Shown here: piece by piece, positions 51,205 to 63,336 of the stretch
Numbering within the stretch: position 1 is the first letter of the stretch
How the letters are laid out: each line of letters starts with the position of its first letter
Assembly (NCBI GenBank): GCA_040221055.1
Contig: JAVJVN010000014.1
Span: forward strand, 425,001 to 489,000
Reading direction: 5' to 3'
DNA: 64,000 bases
Source: Rhodothermales bacterium
GTDB taxonomy: Bacteria > Bacteroidota > Rhodothermia > Rhodothermales > UBA10348
Program-made: the position numbers and the translations under genes
Notes under the pieces: model-generated
The model's input: the letters and a program-made list of their open reading frames with translations, nothing else
The model's database searches: none
What the model was told of the DNA's origin: nothing

Positions 51205-51969
51205 ATGTCCGAAAAGCCGCACATCCTGAGGACGCCCGCCGTTGTGCTGCGCAGCATTGACTATGGCGAGACGAGCCGCATTGTGACGTTGTTCACGCAG
51301 GAGAGGGGGCGGATGTCGGTCATGGCCAAGGGTGCCCGGTCCAGTCGAAGCCGATTCGGATCGACGTTGGAACCGCTCTCGCACATGGAGGCCGTGGTGT
51401 TCTGCCGGTCGGGCCGGGAACTGCAGATGCTGACCGAGACCAGTCACATCGACGTCTGGCGGGACCTTTCGGGATCGCTGGAGAAGATCGAGACCGGGTA
51501 TCGGCTGCTGGAGATGACCAATGCGCTCATGCATCAGGAAGAGGCCCATCCGGCCGTGTATTCCCTCCTGGTGACCGCGTTGACGGCACTGAATGCCGCC
51601 GAGGCGCGCGCGGGCAACCTGTGGCCCTGGTTCCAGCTTCGTCTGGCCGGGCTCCTGGGTTTCGGGCCGGCCTTCGACGGTGATACAGTGAAACAGATGG
51701 ATACGGAATACGGCATGCTGGACCTGTCATCCGGGGTCATTGCCGCCCACGGACAGGCTGAACTGCAGGCCGGGCGGCGCGCGACGCGCCGTGCCCTGCG
51801 GGCATTCGCCGTCCTGTCGCGCGCCGCCCTTCGCGACGCGATGAACATGCACATGGATCCGATGACCTCAGCGGAAGTGACGTCGCTGGTGGCCGCCTAC
51901 ATCACGTGGCATGTCGAGAGCGCCTATCCCACGCGGACGGCACGCGTATTCGCGCAACTGGCGGGTTGA
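51205..51969 (+). CDS. recO: DNA repair protein RecO
   Basis: 254 residues, close to the usual size. N-terminal OB-fold strands (RTPAVVLRSIDYGETSRIVTLFTQERGRMSVMAKGARSSRSRFGSTLEPLSHMEAVV) followed by the helical C-domain. RecO loads RecA with RecR in gap repair. Upstream of lexA on the same strand, with the lexA promoter beginning just inside the recO end. No cysteine cluster for zinc is obvious. Confidence 0.94.
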   Translation: MSEKPHILRTPAVVLRSIDYGETSRIVTLFTQERGRMSVMAKGARSSRSRFGSTLEPLSHMEAVVFCRSGRELQMLTETSHIDVWRDLSGSLEKIETGYRLLEMTNALMHQEEAHPAVYSLLVTALTALNAAEARAGNLWPWFQLRLAGLLGFGPAFDGDTVKQMDTEYGMLDLSSGVIAAHGQAELQAGRRATRRALRAFAVLSRAALRDAMNMHMDPMTSAEVTSLVAAYITWHVESAYPTRTARVFAQLAG

Positions 51970-52009
51970 CTGGACTGCCCGGGTGTTGTATAATATGTGT
52001 GTAACATAT
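51966..52009 (+). promoter_or_regulatory. lexA promoter with overlapping operator
   Basis: TTGACT (51966-51971) and TATAAT (51989-51994) are 17 bp apart, an ideal sigma-70 pattern. An inverted repeat ATATGT-N5-ACATAT (51993-52009) overlaps the -10 box and the expected start of transcription. The repeat has the size and place of a LexA box, so lexA probably represses itself. The -35 box lies at the very end of recO. Confidence 0.8.
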
Positions 52010-52016
52010 ATCAAGG

Positions 52017-52679
52017 ATGGATGCCGCCATGCCGAGACGTGATTTGACCGACAAGCAGGAGTCGTTCCTGGAGTACATCCAGGAATACACGGACGAGCAC
52101 GGTGTTTGGCCGACGTATCGTGAGATCAGTGACCACTTCGATTTCCGGTCCCCGAACAGCGTCACCCAGAATCTGCAGGCCCTCCACAAGAAGGGCTATC
52201 TCGAAAAGGACGATGATGGGTTCTTCTTCCCGCGAAACGAGCGGTCGGAAGAGGCGACATCGGGCATTCCCATCCGGGGCATCATCACGGCGGGCAAGTT
52301 GCAGGAGGCCGTCGAGGAGCACCTTGGCACCATCACCCTTGAGACCCTGTTTCCGAATCTGGATCGCATTTTCGCCATCCGGGTGGCCGGCAACTCCATG
52401 AAGGGCGCCGACATCAACGACGGGGACTACGTATTGTTGATGGACGATGACATCCCCAACGGCGGCATCGGAGCCATCCTGTATGACGGCGAGACGTCCC
52501 TGAAACGGGTATTCTATGACCAGTTCGGACTTCGTCTGGAGCCCGCCAACGAGGAGTTCGACGACATCCATATCCGTCCGGATGTCTTCGAGGAGGTCCG
52601 GGTGCTGGGACGCTACGTGGGGCACGTGAACCACACCGGTATTTTCCGCCGCACCCCGGCAGGCCGCGCTGTAGCCTGA
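52017..52679 (+). CDS. lexA: LexA repressor (SOS response)
   Basis: 220 residues; ATG 52017 is assigned, with ATG 52029 (Met5) as a good alternative given AAGGA upstream. N-terminal winged helix (PTYREISDHFDFRSPNSVTQNLQALHKKGYLE), self-cleavage site Ala92-Gly93 in IITAGKLQ, catalytic Ser127 (GNSMKGADI) and Lys163 (ETSLKRVF). Represses DNA-damage genes and is cleaved with RecA. Neighbour recO fits a repair role. Full length, all residues intact. Confidence 0.97.
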   Translation: MDAAMPRRDLTDKQESFLEYIQEYTDEHGVWPTYREISDHFDFRSPNSVTQNLQALHKKGYLEKDDDGFFFPRNERSEEATSGIPIRGIITAGKLQEAVEEHLGTITLETLFPNLDRIFAIRVAGNSMKGADINDGDYVLLMDDDIPNGGIGAILYDGETSLKRVFYDQFGLRLEPANEEFDDIHIRPDVFEEVRVLGRYVGHVNHTGIFRRTPAGRAVA

Positions 52680-52770
52680 GGTGGTCGGCCGTGTGGTAGC
52701 CTGAAATTCTTGCCCTTCACTATTGGGTCGCGTTGCGTAGTTTTCAGGACTTCACCTCGCCACGCGCCGC

Positions 52771-54495
52771 ATGACTTTCCGATACGGACTCCTGTTTTTC
52801 CTTCTGCTGACGACCGCCGGGCACGTGTATGCGCAGCAGGCACCGTTCAGCTGGGAGGGAGCGACGGTCTACCAGATTGTCACAGACCGCTTCTCAAACG
52901 GCAATTCCGACAACAACGGTGCATACGGTCGCGGACTGGACGGCAACGGAACGCCGTATGCCGTGGACTCGACGGGGCACTTTCTGGGGGGAGACTGGGA
53001 CGGCATCCGCGGGTGGATCGAGGAGGGGTGGTTTACCCGCCTGGGTGTGGATGCACTCTGGATTTCAGCCCCCTATGAGCAGGTCCATGGGTGGATTTCG
53101 GAGCGTGGCGGGGAATATCAGCACTATGGCTACCATGGCTACTGGGCCCTGGATTACACGGAGCCCGAACGGGCATTCGGCGATCGGGAGGCCTTCCGGG
53201 CCCTCGTCGACACCGCCCACGCGAACGGAATCCGGATTGTCATGGACGTGGTCCTGAACCACCCGGGCCGCGCAACGCTCCATGACATGGTGGAGTTCGG
53301 ATTCGGGGGGGTGACCGACCCGTCCTGGCGTACGTGGCGTCCCTCGGACGGCATTTGGGCGGCCTGGGAGGACCGGTTCGTGACCTACGCGGATTCTTCC
53401 GACGCATGGGCCCGGTGGTGGGGCCCCGGCTGGATCCGCTCCGATCTTCCTGGTTACGAGCCATGCGGGGAGGATGAACGGACGCTGTGCCTGTTCGAAC
53501 TGCCGGATTTCCGGACGGACTCCCGCGCTGACGTGGACGTTCCGCCGTTCCTGCAGTTGAAATGGGGCGAGGACAAACTCGCCGCCGAGCAGGCCGAGCT
53601 CGATGCCTGGTTTGCCGAGCGCGGATACCCGCGCAGCCCGGGGCATCACATCATCAAGTGGCTCACCGACTGGGTGCGCGAATTCGGCGTGGATGGTTTC
53701 CGTTTCGATACCATCAAGCATGTCGACCTGGACATGATCCAGACGTTGAAAACGGAGGCAATCGGCGCTCTCGAAGATTGGCGTGAACGCCATCCCGGAC
53801 AGTCTCCCGACGACCTCCCGTTCTGGATGGTGGGCGAAGATTGGGGCCACGGCGTGGAACGCTCCGTGTATTTCGATCATGGACTCGATGCCATGATCAA
53901 CTTCGACTTCGTGACGGATATCGATGCCGATCTCGACTCGGTATACACGGCCTATGCATCCGCCCGTTCAACGTCGCCTGTCCTGACGTATGTCTCCTCC
54001 CACGACACGGAGTTGTTCGACCGGTCCCGGCTTATGGATGCGGGCACGCGGCTGCTGTTGCTTCCCGGTGCGGTGAACATCTTCTACGGCGATGAAACCG
54101 CGCGTCCTCCCGGCCCGGCCGTTTCCGATCCGTCCCAGTCCACGCGATCGTTCATGAACTGGGCCACGCCGGACGAAGCCGTCCTGGCCCATTGGCGGCT
54201 GCTGGGTGCGTTCCGGGACGCCCACCCGGCCGTGGCCCTCGGCACGCACACCCGGCTTTCTGCCGAACCCTACGCCTTTCACCGCCGCTTGGACTTCGGC
54301 CGCAACCAGCGGGATGACGTGGTGGTCGTACTCGGCGCATCGGACGAACGCGTTCGCCTGAACGTGTCACGCATCTGGCCGGATGACACCGCCCTGCGCG
54401 ACGCATCCACCGGAAAAGTGGCCATCGTATCGTACGGACAGGTCACGTTCACAGCCGGCCCCAACGGCATCCTCCTGCTGGAAGAAATCCGCTAA
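52771..54495 (+). CDS. Exported alpha-amylase, GH13 MalS-like
   Basis: 574 residues with a signal peptide (LLFFLLLTTAGHVYAQ). The barrel start is VYQIVTDRFSNGN, then LWISAPYEQVHGWI and HYGYHGYWALDYT as in periplasmic MalS. Catalytic residues: nucleophile Asp313 (GFRFDTIKH), acid/base Glu356 (MVGEDWGH) and Asp412 (SSHDTEL). It hydrolyses maltodextrins or starch outside the cytoplasm. No other sugar gene is adjacent. Extra Cys pair near 235-245 may form a disulfide (EPCGEDERTLCLF). Confidence 0.94.
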   Translation: MTFRYGLLFFLLLTTAGHVYAQQAPFSWEGATVYQIVTDRFSNGNSDNNGAYGRGLDGNGTPYAVDSTGHFLGGDWDGIRGWIEEGWFTRLGVDALWISAPYEQVHGWISERGGEYQHYGYHGYWALDYTEPERAFGDREAFRALVDTAHANGIRIVMDVVLNHPGRATLHDMVEFGFGGVTDPSWRTWRPSDGIWAAWEDRFVTYADSSDAWARWWGPGWIRSDLPGYEPCGEDERTLCLFELPDFRTDSRADVDVPPFLQLKWGEDKLAAEQAELDAWFAERGYPRSPGHHIIKWLTDWVREFGVDGFRFDTIKHVDLDMIQTLKTEAIGALEDWRERHPGQSPDDLPFWMVGEDWGHGVERSVYFDHGLDAMINFDFVTDIDADLDSVYTAYASARSTSPVLTYVSSHDTELFDRSRLMDAGTRLLLLPGAVNIFYGDETARPPGPAVSDPSQSTRSFMNWATPDEAVLAHWRLLGAFRDAHPAVALGTHTRLSAEPYAFHRRLDFGRNQRDDVVVVLGASDERVRLNVSRIWPDDTALRDASTGKVAIVSYGQVTFTAGPNGILLLEEIR

Positions 54496-54522
54496 AACTG
54501 CCACAGAACGGGACTCAACCGA

Positions 54523-57252
<2,730 letters not shown>

Positions 57253-57397
57253 GGGGTTTTCCGTCAATATGCCAAAAGAGCAACATACGAAACAGCGCCA
57301 TCCCCAAGAATGGAGAAGGTTCTAAATCGCACGTGCACGTTGTTGTACCGGTGGTCCCCGAACGGGGTCCGTGCGTATATTGACGCAACTGTTCCCC

Positions 57398-57470
57398 GGG
57401 GCTATAGCTCAGATGGTAGAGCGCCTGGATCGCACCCAGGAGGTCAGCGGTTCGAATCCGCTTAGCTCCA
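57398..57470 (+). tRNA. tRNA-Ala (anticodon CGC)
   Basis: The 73-base sequence folds into a cloverleaf: acceptor GGGGCTA/TAGCTCC with the G3-U70 pair that marks alanine tRNAs, D-arm GCTC...GAGC, anticodon stem CCTGG/CCAGG with loop ATCGCAC (anticodon CGC, codon GCG) and T-arm with GGTTCGAATCC. The discriminator base is A. CCA is not encoded (CAT follows). The last 8 bases overlap the stop end of the gene on the other strand. Confidence 0.96.
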
Positions 57471-58886
57471 CATCCGCGCCTTGAGCGCGTTGCCTTCTCG
57501 CCAGGTCTGCACCAACGTGCCCCCGGCAGCCGCCTGGGACGGCAACTCCGCGCCGGCCTGCAGCGAGGTCCAGTTGATGTTGCCCCCTCGCACGCGCCAG
57601 GAAGACAGACCGTTCCGTTCATGATCTTCCGTCAAAAGCGTCACCTGTCCGGATGATGCGGCAAGCGCTACCTGGGAAACCGGTACGTTGTCCAATACCG
57701 TACTGACCTTGCTGAAGGTTTCCCCGCGATCGGCCGATACGGCGTGCCGGATGCCCGGTGCGGACTCCGCACCCGTGTACCATACTACATGGACGCGGCC
57801 GTCCCCGTCCACGGCGATGGCGGGTCCGGTGTGGGGGCAGGCATTGATGTTCCAGTGGTCGCGGAAGACCGGCCGGAGCGGACTGAACGTCTCACCGCCG
57901 TCGTCTGAGTGCGCCGTCACGATGTCCCTTTCGCCGGATTCGTACTCGTGACGCCACACCGCGTGGATGCGCCCGTCCGGACCCACCGCCAGGTTTGTCC
58001 GGCAGCAAGGGCAGGACGACTGATCCAGCACGGCGGTTTCCCGGATGATCCGGCCGCCGTCCTCCACGCGGGCCACCCGGATTTCGGAACCGACGGCCGG
58101 TACATCGGAATCGTTGTTGAGAGGCGCATGCATGGCGGCATGTGCAGAATGTGCGTCACCCGATGTGGTCACAACGGTGGCTTCGATTTTTGCTTCGGCA
58201 GCCGCCCGGGCGCGCCCGTCAATCCACGATACCAGCATGCTGCCGTCCGGCAGGGGGGTCATGTTGTGGAAGGTGTGGCCCGTCGGGAGGCCACCGGCAT
58301 CGCTGTTCACCGTCTGCTCCGGTCCGAATGTCCGACCCCCGTCACCGGAGACCGCCAGGAACAGGTCGTTCGCCGGGAAGCGTCGTCCCGGGACATCAAT
58401 CCGGTTGATCCATGCCACATACACCCGGCCTTCCGCATCCACACCCACCTGAGGCGGGGCCTGGTTGTGGGCCGCGGCGTTTCCCGGGGTTGCGTTCACA
58501 CGCACGGGTGCGGAGGGCCCGGAGGCCCCCCGCGTCCACGCGCTGAGCCACACATTCCAGCCGGTGGAGTCCCGGGCCACCCACGTGTAATACGCCGTTC
58601 CACCGTCCGCCGAGAGGGCTACCGTGGAGCGACCGACTTCGCCCGAGGCCAGCTCGGCGGTGGCGACATGGAGGTCGTCCGAGCAGCCCGTGGCAAGCGC
58701 GGCGGCACCGGCAACGGCGAGCAGGAAGACCACGGTTTCAAGGCGCCGCCACCAGGCAACGTGTGCCGTCCGACCGGATGGGACGTTCAGTCCAGGTCGA
58801 ATCGAACGGATGTTGAGACCGTGCCGATGAGGGCGTGCAGCGTTTCCGGATTGTGGGGGCATTGTTTTTCCTGGCTGATCAAACAT
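57462..58886 (-). CDS. Exported BNR/sialidase-fold lipoprotein with CPCC motif
   Basis: 474 residues (ATG 58884-58886; an internal ATG 24 bases later is possible). The signal ends with LATGC, a lipobox. The mature part is a propeller of BNR/Asp-box type (VSGDGGRTFGPEQTV; SDDGGETFSPLRPV; SADRGETFSKVSTV), but no sialidase catalytic triad is visible. Two Cys-rich strings stand out: SSCPCCRTN and NACPHTGPAIAVD, possible metal or disulfide sites. It follows a TonB-dependent receptor gene by 54 bp on the same strand. Its stop codon lies inside the tRNA-Ala acceptor stem on the other strand. Confidence 0.82.
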   Translation of the reverse strand: MFDQPGKTMPPQSGNAARPHRHGLNIRSIRPGLNVPSGRTAHVAWWRRLETVVFLLAVAGAAALATGCSDDLHVATAELASGEVGRSTVALSADGGTAYYTWVARDSTGWNVWLSAWTRGASGPSAPVRVNATPGNAAAHNQAPPQVGVDAEGRVYVAWINRIDVPGRRFPANDLFLAVSGDGGRTFGPEQTVNSDAGGLPTGHTFHNMTPLPDGSMLVSWIDGRARAAAEAKIEATVVTTSGDAHSAHAAMHAPLNNDSDVPAVGSEIRVARVEDGGRIIRETAVLDQSSCPCCRTNLAVGPDGRIHAVWRHEYESGERDIVTAHSDDGGETFSPLRPVFRDHWNINACPHTGPAIAVDGDGRVHVVWYTGAESAPGIRHAVSADRGETFSKVSTVLDNVPVSQVALAASSGQVTLLTEDHERNGLSSWRVRGGNINWTSLQAGAELPSQAAAGGTLVQTWREGNALKARMWS

Positions 58887-58940
58887 GGCAGGCTGAATTC
58901 CTGCCCGAATAAGGGAGGTGCGGAATCAATCGACTCGGAA

Positions 58941-61259
58941 TCAATCAAGCGCGTAGCGCACCGACACATGGACCGTCCGCGGCAATCCCGGTGCGAATTC
59001 GTCGCCCCGGAATGCGTTGTAGGTGGCCCGTTCCGCGTAGAGCGCATCGGTCAGATTCGAAACGCGGACCAGCAGGGTCACATCCTGCGTCACCGACAGG
59101 TTCGCATTCAGATTCAGCAGGTCGTGCCCCTCGTACTTGGACGTGTTTTCCGCATCCATCCAGTAGTTGCCCAGCCGGTTCCACTCCACCGAAACGAGAC
59201 CACCTTCCAGCAACGGGAAACGCCATGTCGCCGCGGCGTTCAGCAGGACGCGTGGGGCCGTTTCCACTTCATTCCCGGAGTAGTCCTCGCCGATCTGGGT
59301 TTCCCAGGATTCGTAGGTGTGCCGCGCCAGGGATCCTCCAACGCGTACGGAAACGCCGGCCACCGGGGCCGTCGTGAGGCCGAGTTCCAATCCGCGGTGC
59401 AGCGTTTCGCCGGCGTTCACGCTCACGCGTGTGCCGTCCACATTCGTGAAGGCCACAATGTCGTCCTGCTTGCGGAGGGCGTAGGCCGCCAATTCGTACT
59501 CACCCACGCCGGGCACGCGTCCGCGAAGACCCAGGTCCACGTTGTCCACCTTGACCGGTTCGAGGTCGATGGTATTCGAAATGGATCCCTGGCGGAACAG
59601 TTGGCTCTCGGACGGTACCCGGAACGCGTGCCGCCACGATGCGAACACGTTCACGGATGGGGACACCTGGTACGTGGCGCCCAGTTTCGGACTCAGGTGG
59701 GTATAGGACCGCGAGGTTGAGGCCGGACGCCGGTGGGAGCCCGTCGTCACGGTGGACAGGTTGTTCGTGTAGTCGTAGGACATGACATCCAGGCGGAGTC
59801 CGGCGGTCAGGCGCAGCGCATCGGCCGGCGACGACTCCACATGCACATACGGCGATGCCTGGGCGTACTGCACATCGTAATCGTACAACGCCTCGTTCTC
59901 TGTCCAGTCAACAAATACCTTGCCGTCACGTACCGGCGTAATCCGTCGTTCCAGACGTTCTCCCGGACTGAAGTCCAGGTCAGTACCCACCACGACCCGT
60001 GTTCGCATGGGTTCCAGATCGTACCGGTACTTGATGAGCGCGCCTGCAGACCAGTTCTGTGTTTCCCAGATAGCAGGGTCGAACGACAGCGACCAGTTGG
60101 GCATGAGGTCCATGACATTGAACCGCACGTAGGGCGTAATACTCAGGAGGGACTTTGCCGTGAAGGTCTCGAACGCGGACGAGAGCCGGTACGCCTGGAC
60201 CTGTCGGTACGAGATTGGCTGGTAATTCTGTCGTGGGTTGTCGCGGTAGTCGGCCTCCGAAATCGCGGCGCTGCCAGCCGTATTTTGATCCACGTTGGAC
60301 CAGGAGAACACCGTCCGCAGAAGCCAATTGGACCGGGAACGACGGTCCCATCGCAGCGTGGCGCTTTGCCGGGTGTATTCCGTTCCGACGCGCCAACCGT
60401 CTGAGTCCGTGGCATTCACATCCAAGCGGAATCCGTTGAGTCCGATGGTGTTGCCGGCCGAAACCAGTGCGCGTTTGTATCCGAAGGAGCCCCCTTCAGC
60501 CGTGATGTCCAACATGGGCGCGCCGGGAGCAGACGCTGACGTCACATTGATGACACCTCCAATCGCATCGCTGCCGTACAGCGCCGTGCCCGGTCCCTTC
60601 ATGACCTCAATGCCCTCGGACTGCGGAACGTTGATTTCGTACAGGGCATTGTGATTGAAGAACCCGGTGGACCGTGTGGGTACACCGTTTTCCAGGTAGA
60701 GATACAGGGGATCGGTCGAGAGGGGCTGCCGGATGGAGGTCATGTGGCCTTCCCCGGCGGTTTGATTGACCCAGACCCCGGCAATCTGCCCCATGATGTC
60801 TGAAGGATGCGAGGGATTCTGCTCGCGGATGGATGCGCCGTCGACGGCGCCAATGGATGCGGCAATGTCGGATTTGAACTGCCGCTCGCGCGTGGCACTC
60901 ACGATGACATCCTGCATGCGAATGCCTTCCGGCGTCAGGGCGATGGACAGATTGAGGGCGGCATTGGCCGTTACGGTTTCACGATGTGTAGCGTATCCGA
61001 TGAACCGGGCCACGAGCACGTCGCTTTCGGCGGGCGCGCGGAGTTCGAATGTGCCGTCCACCGCCGTGACCACGCCGGTTCCCGCGCGCTCCAGGAAAAC
61101 GTGGACGCCGGGGACGGGATCACGCGTTTCGGCGTCGGTCACCAGGCCGGAAATGTAGGTCTGGCCAAGTGAGAAGGCCGGGGATACGAACAAGAGCAGG
61201 AGGAATGTGGAAAATGCCCTGAATGACATTGACCACACCTTCGAAGAGGATGGTTGCAT
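58941..61259 (-). CDS. TonB-dependent outer-membrane receptor
   Basis: 772 residues from ATG 61257-61259 (ATG 61229 also possible). Signal peptide (FSTFLLLLFVSPAFSLGQ), carboxypeptidase-regulatory-like domain (YISGLVTDAETRDPVPGVHVFLE), plug (RQFKSDIAASIGAVDG, MKGPGTALYGSDAIGGVINV) and a barrel ending in an aromatic-rich strand (TVHVSVRYALD). No STN domain, so it is not tied to a FecI/FecR pair. Flanked on the same strand by a small His-rich protein upstream and the CPCC lipoprotein downstream: this set may serve metal, perhaps copper, import. Confidence 0.93.
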   Translation of the reverse strand: MQPSSSKVWSMSFRAFSTFLLLLFVSPAFSLGQTYISGLVTDAETRDPVPGVHVFLERAGTGVVTAVDGTFELRAPAESDVLVARFIGYATHRETVTANAALNLSIALTPEGIRMQDVIVSATRERQFKSDIAASIGAVDGASIREQNPSHPSDIMGQIAGVWVNQTAGEGHMTSIRQPLSTDPLYLYLENGVPTRSTGFFNHNALYEINVPQSEGIEVMKGPGTALYGSDAIGGVINVTSASAPGAPMLDITAEGGSFGYKRALVSAGNTIGLNGFRLDVNATDSDGWRVGTEYTRQSATLRWDRRSRSNWLLRTVFSWSNVDQNTAGSAAISEADYRDNPRQNYQPISYRQVQAYRLSSAFETFTAKSLLSITPYVRFNVMDLMPNWSLSFDPAIWETQNWSAGALIKYRYDLEPMRTRVVVGTDLDFSPGERLERRITPVRDGKVFVDWTENEALYDYDVQYAQASPYVHVESSPADALRLTAGLRLDVMSYDYTNNLSTVTTGSHRRPASTSRSYTHLSPKLGATYQVSPSVNVFASWRHAFRVPSESQLFRQGSISNTIDLEPVKVDNVDLGLRGRVPGVGEYELAAYALRKQDDIVAFTNVDGTRVSVNAGETLHRGLELGLTTAPVAGVSVRVGGSLARHTYESWETQIGEDYSGNEVETAPRVLLNAAATWRFPLLEGGLVSVEWNRLGNYWMDAENTSKYEGHDLLNLNANLSVTQDVTLLVRVSNLTDALYAERATYNAFRGDEFAPGLPRTVHVSVRYALD

Positions 61260-61302
61260 GATAGTCCTTGGTTTTGGAGCTGACGAAGAATGGAATGGGT
61301 CG

Positions 61303-61707
61303 TCAGACCACCGGAGGACCACGCAGTTGGATGGTGTCAACGCTGGCTACGGCGTCAACGAGGGAGGCGACCACAACCTGTTTGTCGGGCCGGAATCCCG
61401 GCGCGATCACATCGGGCGCAGGAGCCGGATACGCACTGAACGTGCCGAACAGGTTTGAATAATCACACGTCAGGTGCTCCAGATCATCCGTGGAGGCCTG
61501 CGTTCCGGGCCCCGGCTGACCGGGACGGTGTTCGTCCGATGCGTGGGCAGAACCGGTATGCGCCGCCGAATTGTGCGGCATTGCAGCCGCCGCGACCTGG
61601 AAGTGTCCACCAAGCGCCATCCACGAATAGTGGACGACGGGAGACACGATGGTCCCGAGCACCAGAACGGTGCTCAACAGCAATCCGATATGTCGCCGGG
61701 TCTTCAT
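61303..61707 (-). CDS. Small exported/membrane protein upstream of the TonB receptor
   Basis: 134 residues from ATG 61705-61707. An N-terminal helix (HIGLLLSTVLVLGTIVSPVVHYSWM) serves as signal or anchor. The mature part is rich in His, Ala and Pro with one Cys (HNSAAHTGSAHASDEH, EHLTCDYSNLFG). It resembles small DUF2946-like proteins that often lie next to copper-related genes, but I cannot confirm the family. 43 bp ahead of the receptor start, same strand. Confidence 0.65.
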   Translation of the reverse strand: MKTRRHIGLLLSTVLVLGTIVSPVVHYSWMALGGHFQVAAAAMPHNSAAHTGSAHASDEHRPGQPGPGTQASTDDLEHLTCDYSNLFGTFSAYPAPAPDVIAPGFRPDKQVVVASLVDAVASVDTIQLRGPPVV

Positions 61708-61792
61708 CAGGGCCCAGTATACTGAACGAACACGAAATGGGTTCGTATCCAGCAAACCGGACACCCAATTTCCGATCACCATTCTCCGACGC

Positions 61793-63271
61793 ATGACCAT
61801 GCCTGCTGCCGCCCAATTGAAGAATGCTTCCCTGCTCCGATCCCAGGCCCATCTGGATGGTCAATGGTGCGACGCCCTGTCCGGCGCGACCTTTCCGGTC
61901 ATGAACCCGGCCGACGCGGGCACGTTGGCCACCGTTCCGGACATGGGGCCCGACGATGCCCGCCTGGCGGTCTCGGCGGCCCACCGGGCGTTCCCGGAAT
62001 GGTCGCGCCAGACAGCCGGTGACCGCGCCTCGACGCTGCGGAAGTGGAACGATCTCATCCTGGAAAATCGCCAGGACCTGGCCCGGCTCATGACGCTGGA
62101 GCAGGGAAAACCGCTCAAGGAATCGCTCGGGGAGGTGGATTACGGCGCATCGTTCGTCGCGTGGTTCGCCGAGGAGGCGCGCCGGGCGTATGGCGACGTC
62201 ATCCCGGCGCACGCATCGGACAAACGGATCCTGGCCCTCCGCCAACCCGTGGGCGTTTGCGTGGCCATCACCCCGTGGAATTTTCCGATTGCCATGATCA
62301 CCCGGAAGGTGGCGCCGGCGCTGGCGGCCGGGTGTACGGTGGTCGTGAAGCCCGCCGCCGAGACGCCGCTGTGCGCGCTTGCCTTGGCGTGGTTGGCGAG
62401 CGAAGCCGGGTTGCCGCCGGGGGTGTTCAACGTCGTCACGACGGATGACGCCAGCGCGGTGGGGGAGGCCTTGCTGGCGGACATCCGGGTGCGGAAAATC
62501 TCATTCACGGGATCCACGCCGGTGGGCAAGATCCTCATGCGGCAAGCGGCCGACACCGTGAAGCGTGTATCGCTTGAACTCGGCGGGAATGCACCGTTCA
62601 TCGTGTTCGACGATGCGGATGTGGAAGCCGCGGCGGACGGCGCGCTCGCATCGAAATACCGGAATGCCGGCCAGACGTGCGTGTGCGCCAACCGGATTTA
62701 CGTGCAGGATGGCATTTACGATGCATTCCTCGCGGCCTACGACAAGCGGGTCGCCGGATTGAAGGTGGGCTCCGGCCTCGATGATGGCGTCGACATCGGG
62801 CCCATCATCAACGAAAAGGGTGTTGGGAAAATTGAGCGGCTGTTGGACGATGCGGTGCGCACGGGCGCCCGGATTACCCGCGGCGGGACGCGGGTGTCGG
62901 ACGACGGCACGTGGTTCGAGCCGACCATCATCCAGGACGTGGAGGACCGGATGACGATCTCCGAAGAGGAGATTTTCGGGCCGGTCTCCGCCATCTACCG
63001 GTTCTCGGACGAGGAGGAAGCCATCCGGCGTGCCAACGATACACCGTTCGGACTGGCCGCGTACTTCTATTCGAAGGACAACGCACGGATCTGGCGGGTG
63101 TCCGAGGCGCTGGAATACGGTATGGTGGGGGTGAATACCGGCCTGGTTTCGACGGCGGTGGCACCGTTCGGCGGCGTCAAGGAATCGGGCATCGGCCGGG
63201 AAGGGTCGCGGTACGGTATGGACGAGTACCTGGAAATCAAGTATGTTTGCGTCGGCGGCCTTTCGGATTGA
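61793..63271 (+). CDS. gabD: Succinate-semialdehyde dehydrogenase (NAD(P)+)
   Basis: 492 residues from ATG 61793. ALDH fold with the NAD motif ITPWNFPIAMITRK, FTGSTPVGKILM, catalytic Glu262 (LELGGNAP) and Cys296 (NAGQTCVCANR). Sequence strings LEQGKPLKES and SALEYGMVGVNTG are typical of GabD. Converts succinate semialdehyde to succinate. Divergent from the receptor operon. The second Cys (298) next to the nucleophile is usual for this family. Confidence 0.94.
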   Translation: MTMPAAAQLKNASLLRSQAHLDGQWCDALSGATFPVMNPADAGTLATVPDMGPDDARLAVSAAHRAFPEWSRQTAGDRASTLRKWNDLILENRQDLARLMTLEQGKPLKESLGEVDYGASFVAWFAEEARRAYGDVIPAHASDKRILALRQPVGVCVAITPWNFPIAMITRKVAPALAAGCTVVVKPAAETPLCALALAWLASEAGLPPGVFNVVTTDDASAVGEALLADIRVRKISFTGSTPVGKILMRQAADTVKRVSLELGGNAPFIVFDDADVEAAADGALASKYRNAGQTCVCANRIYVQDGIYDAFLAAYDKRVAGLKVGSGLDDGVDIGPIINEKGVGKIERLLDDAVRTGARITRGGTRVSDDGTWFEPTIIQDVEDRMTISEEEIFGPVSAIYRFSDEEEAIRRANDTPFGLAAYFYSKDNARIWRVSEALEYGMVGVNTGLVSTAVAPFGGVKESGIGREGSRYGMDEYLEIKYVCVGGLSD

Positions 63272-63336
63272 CGTTCCGCGGTGTCAATCGGGCCGCTATC
63301 CAACCTGATCGCCGGTCTTGAAACCGGCCCCGAAAT

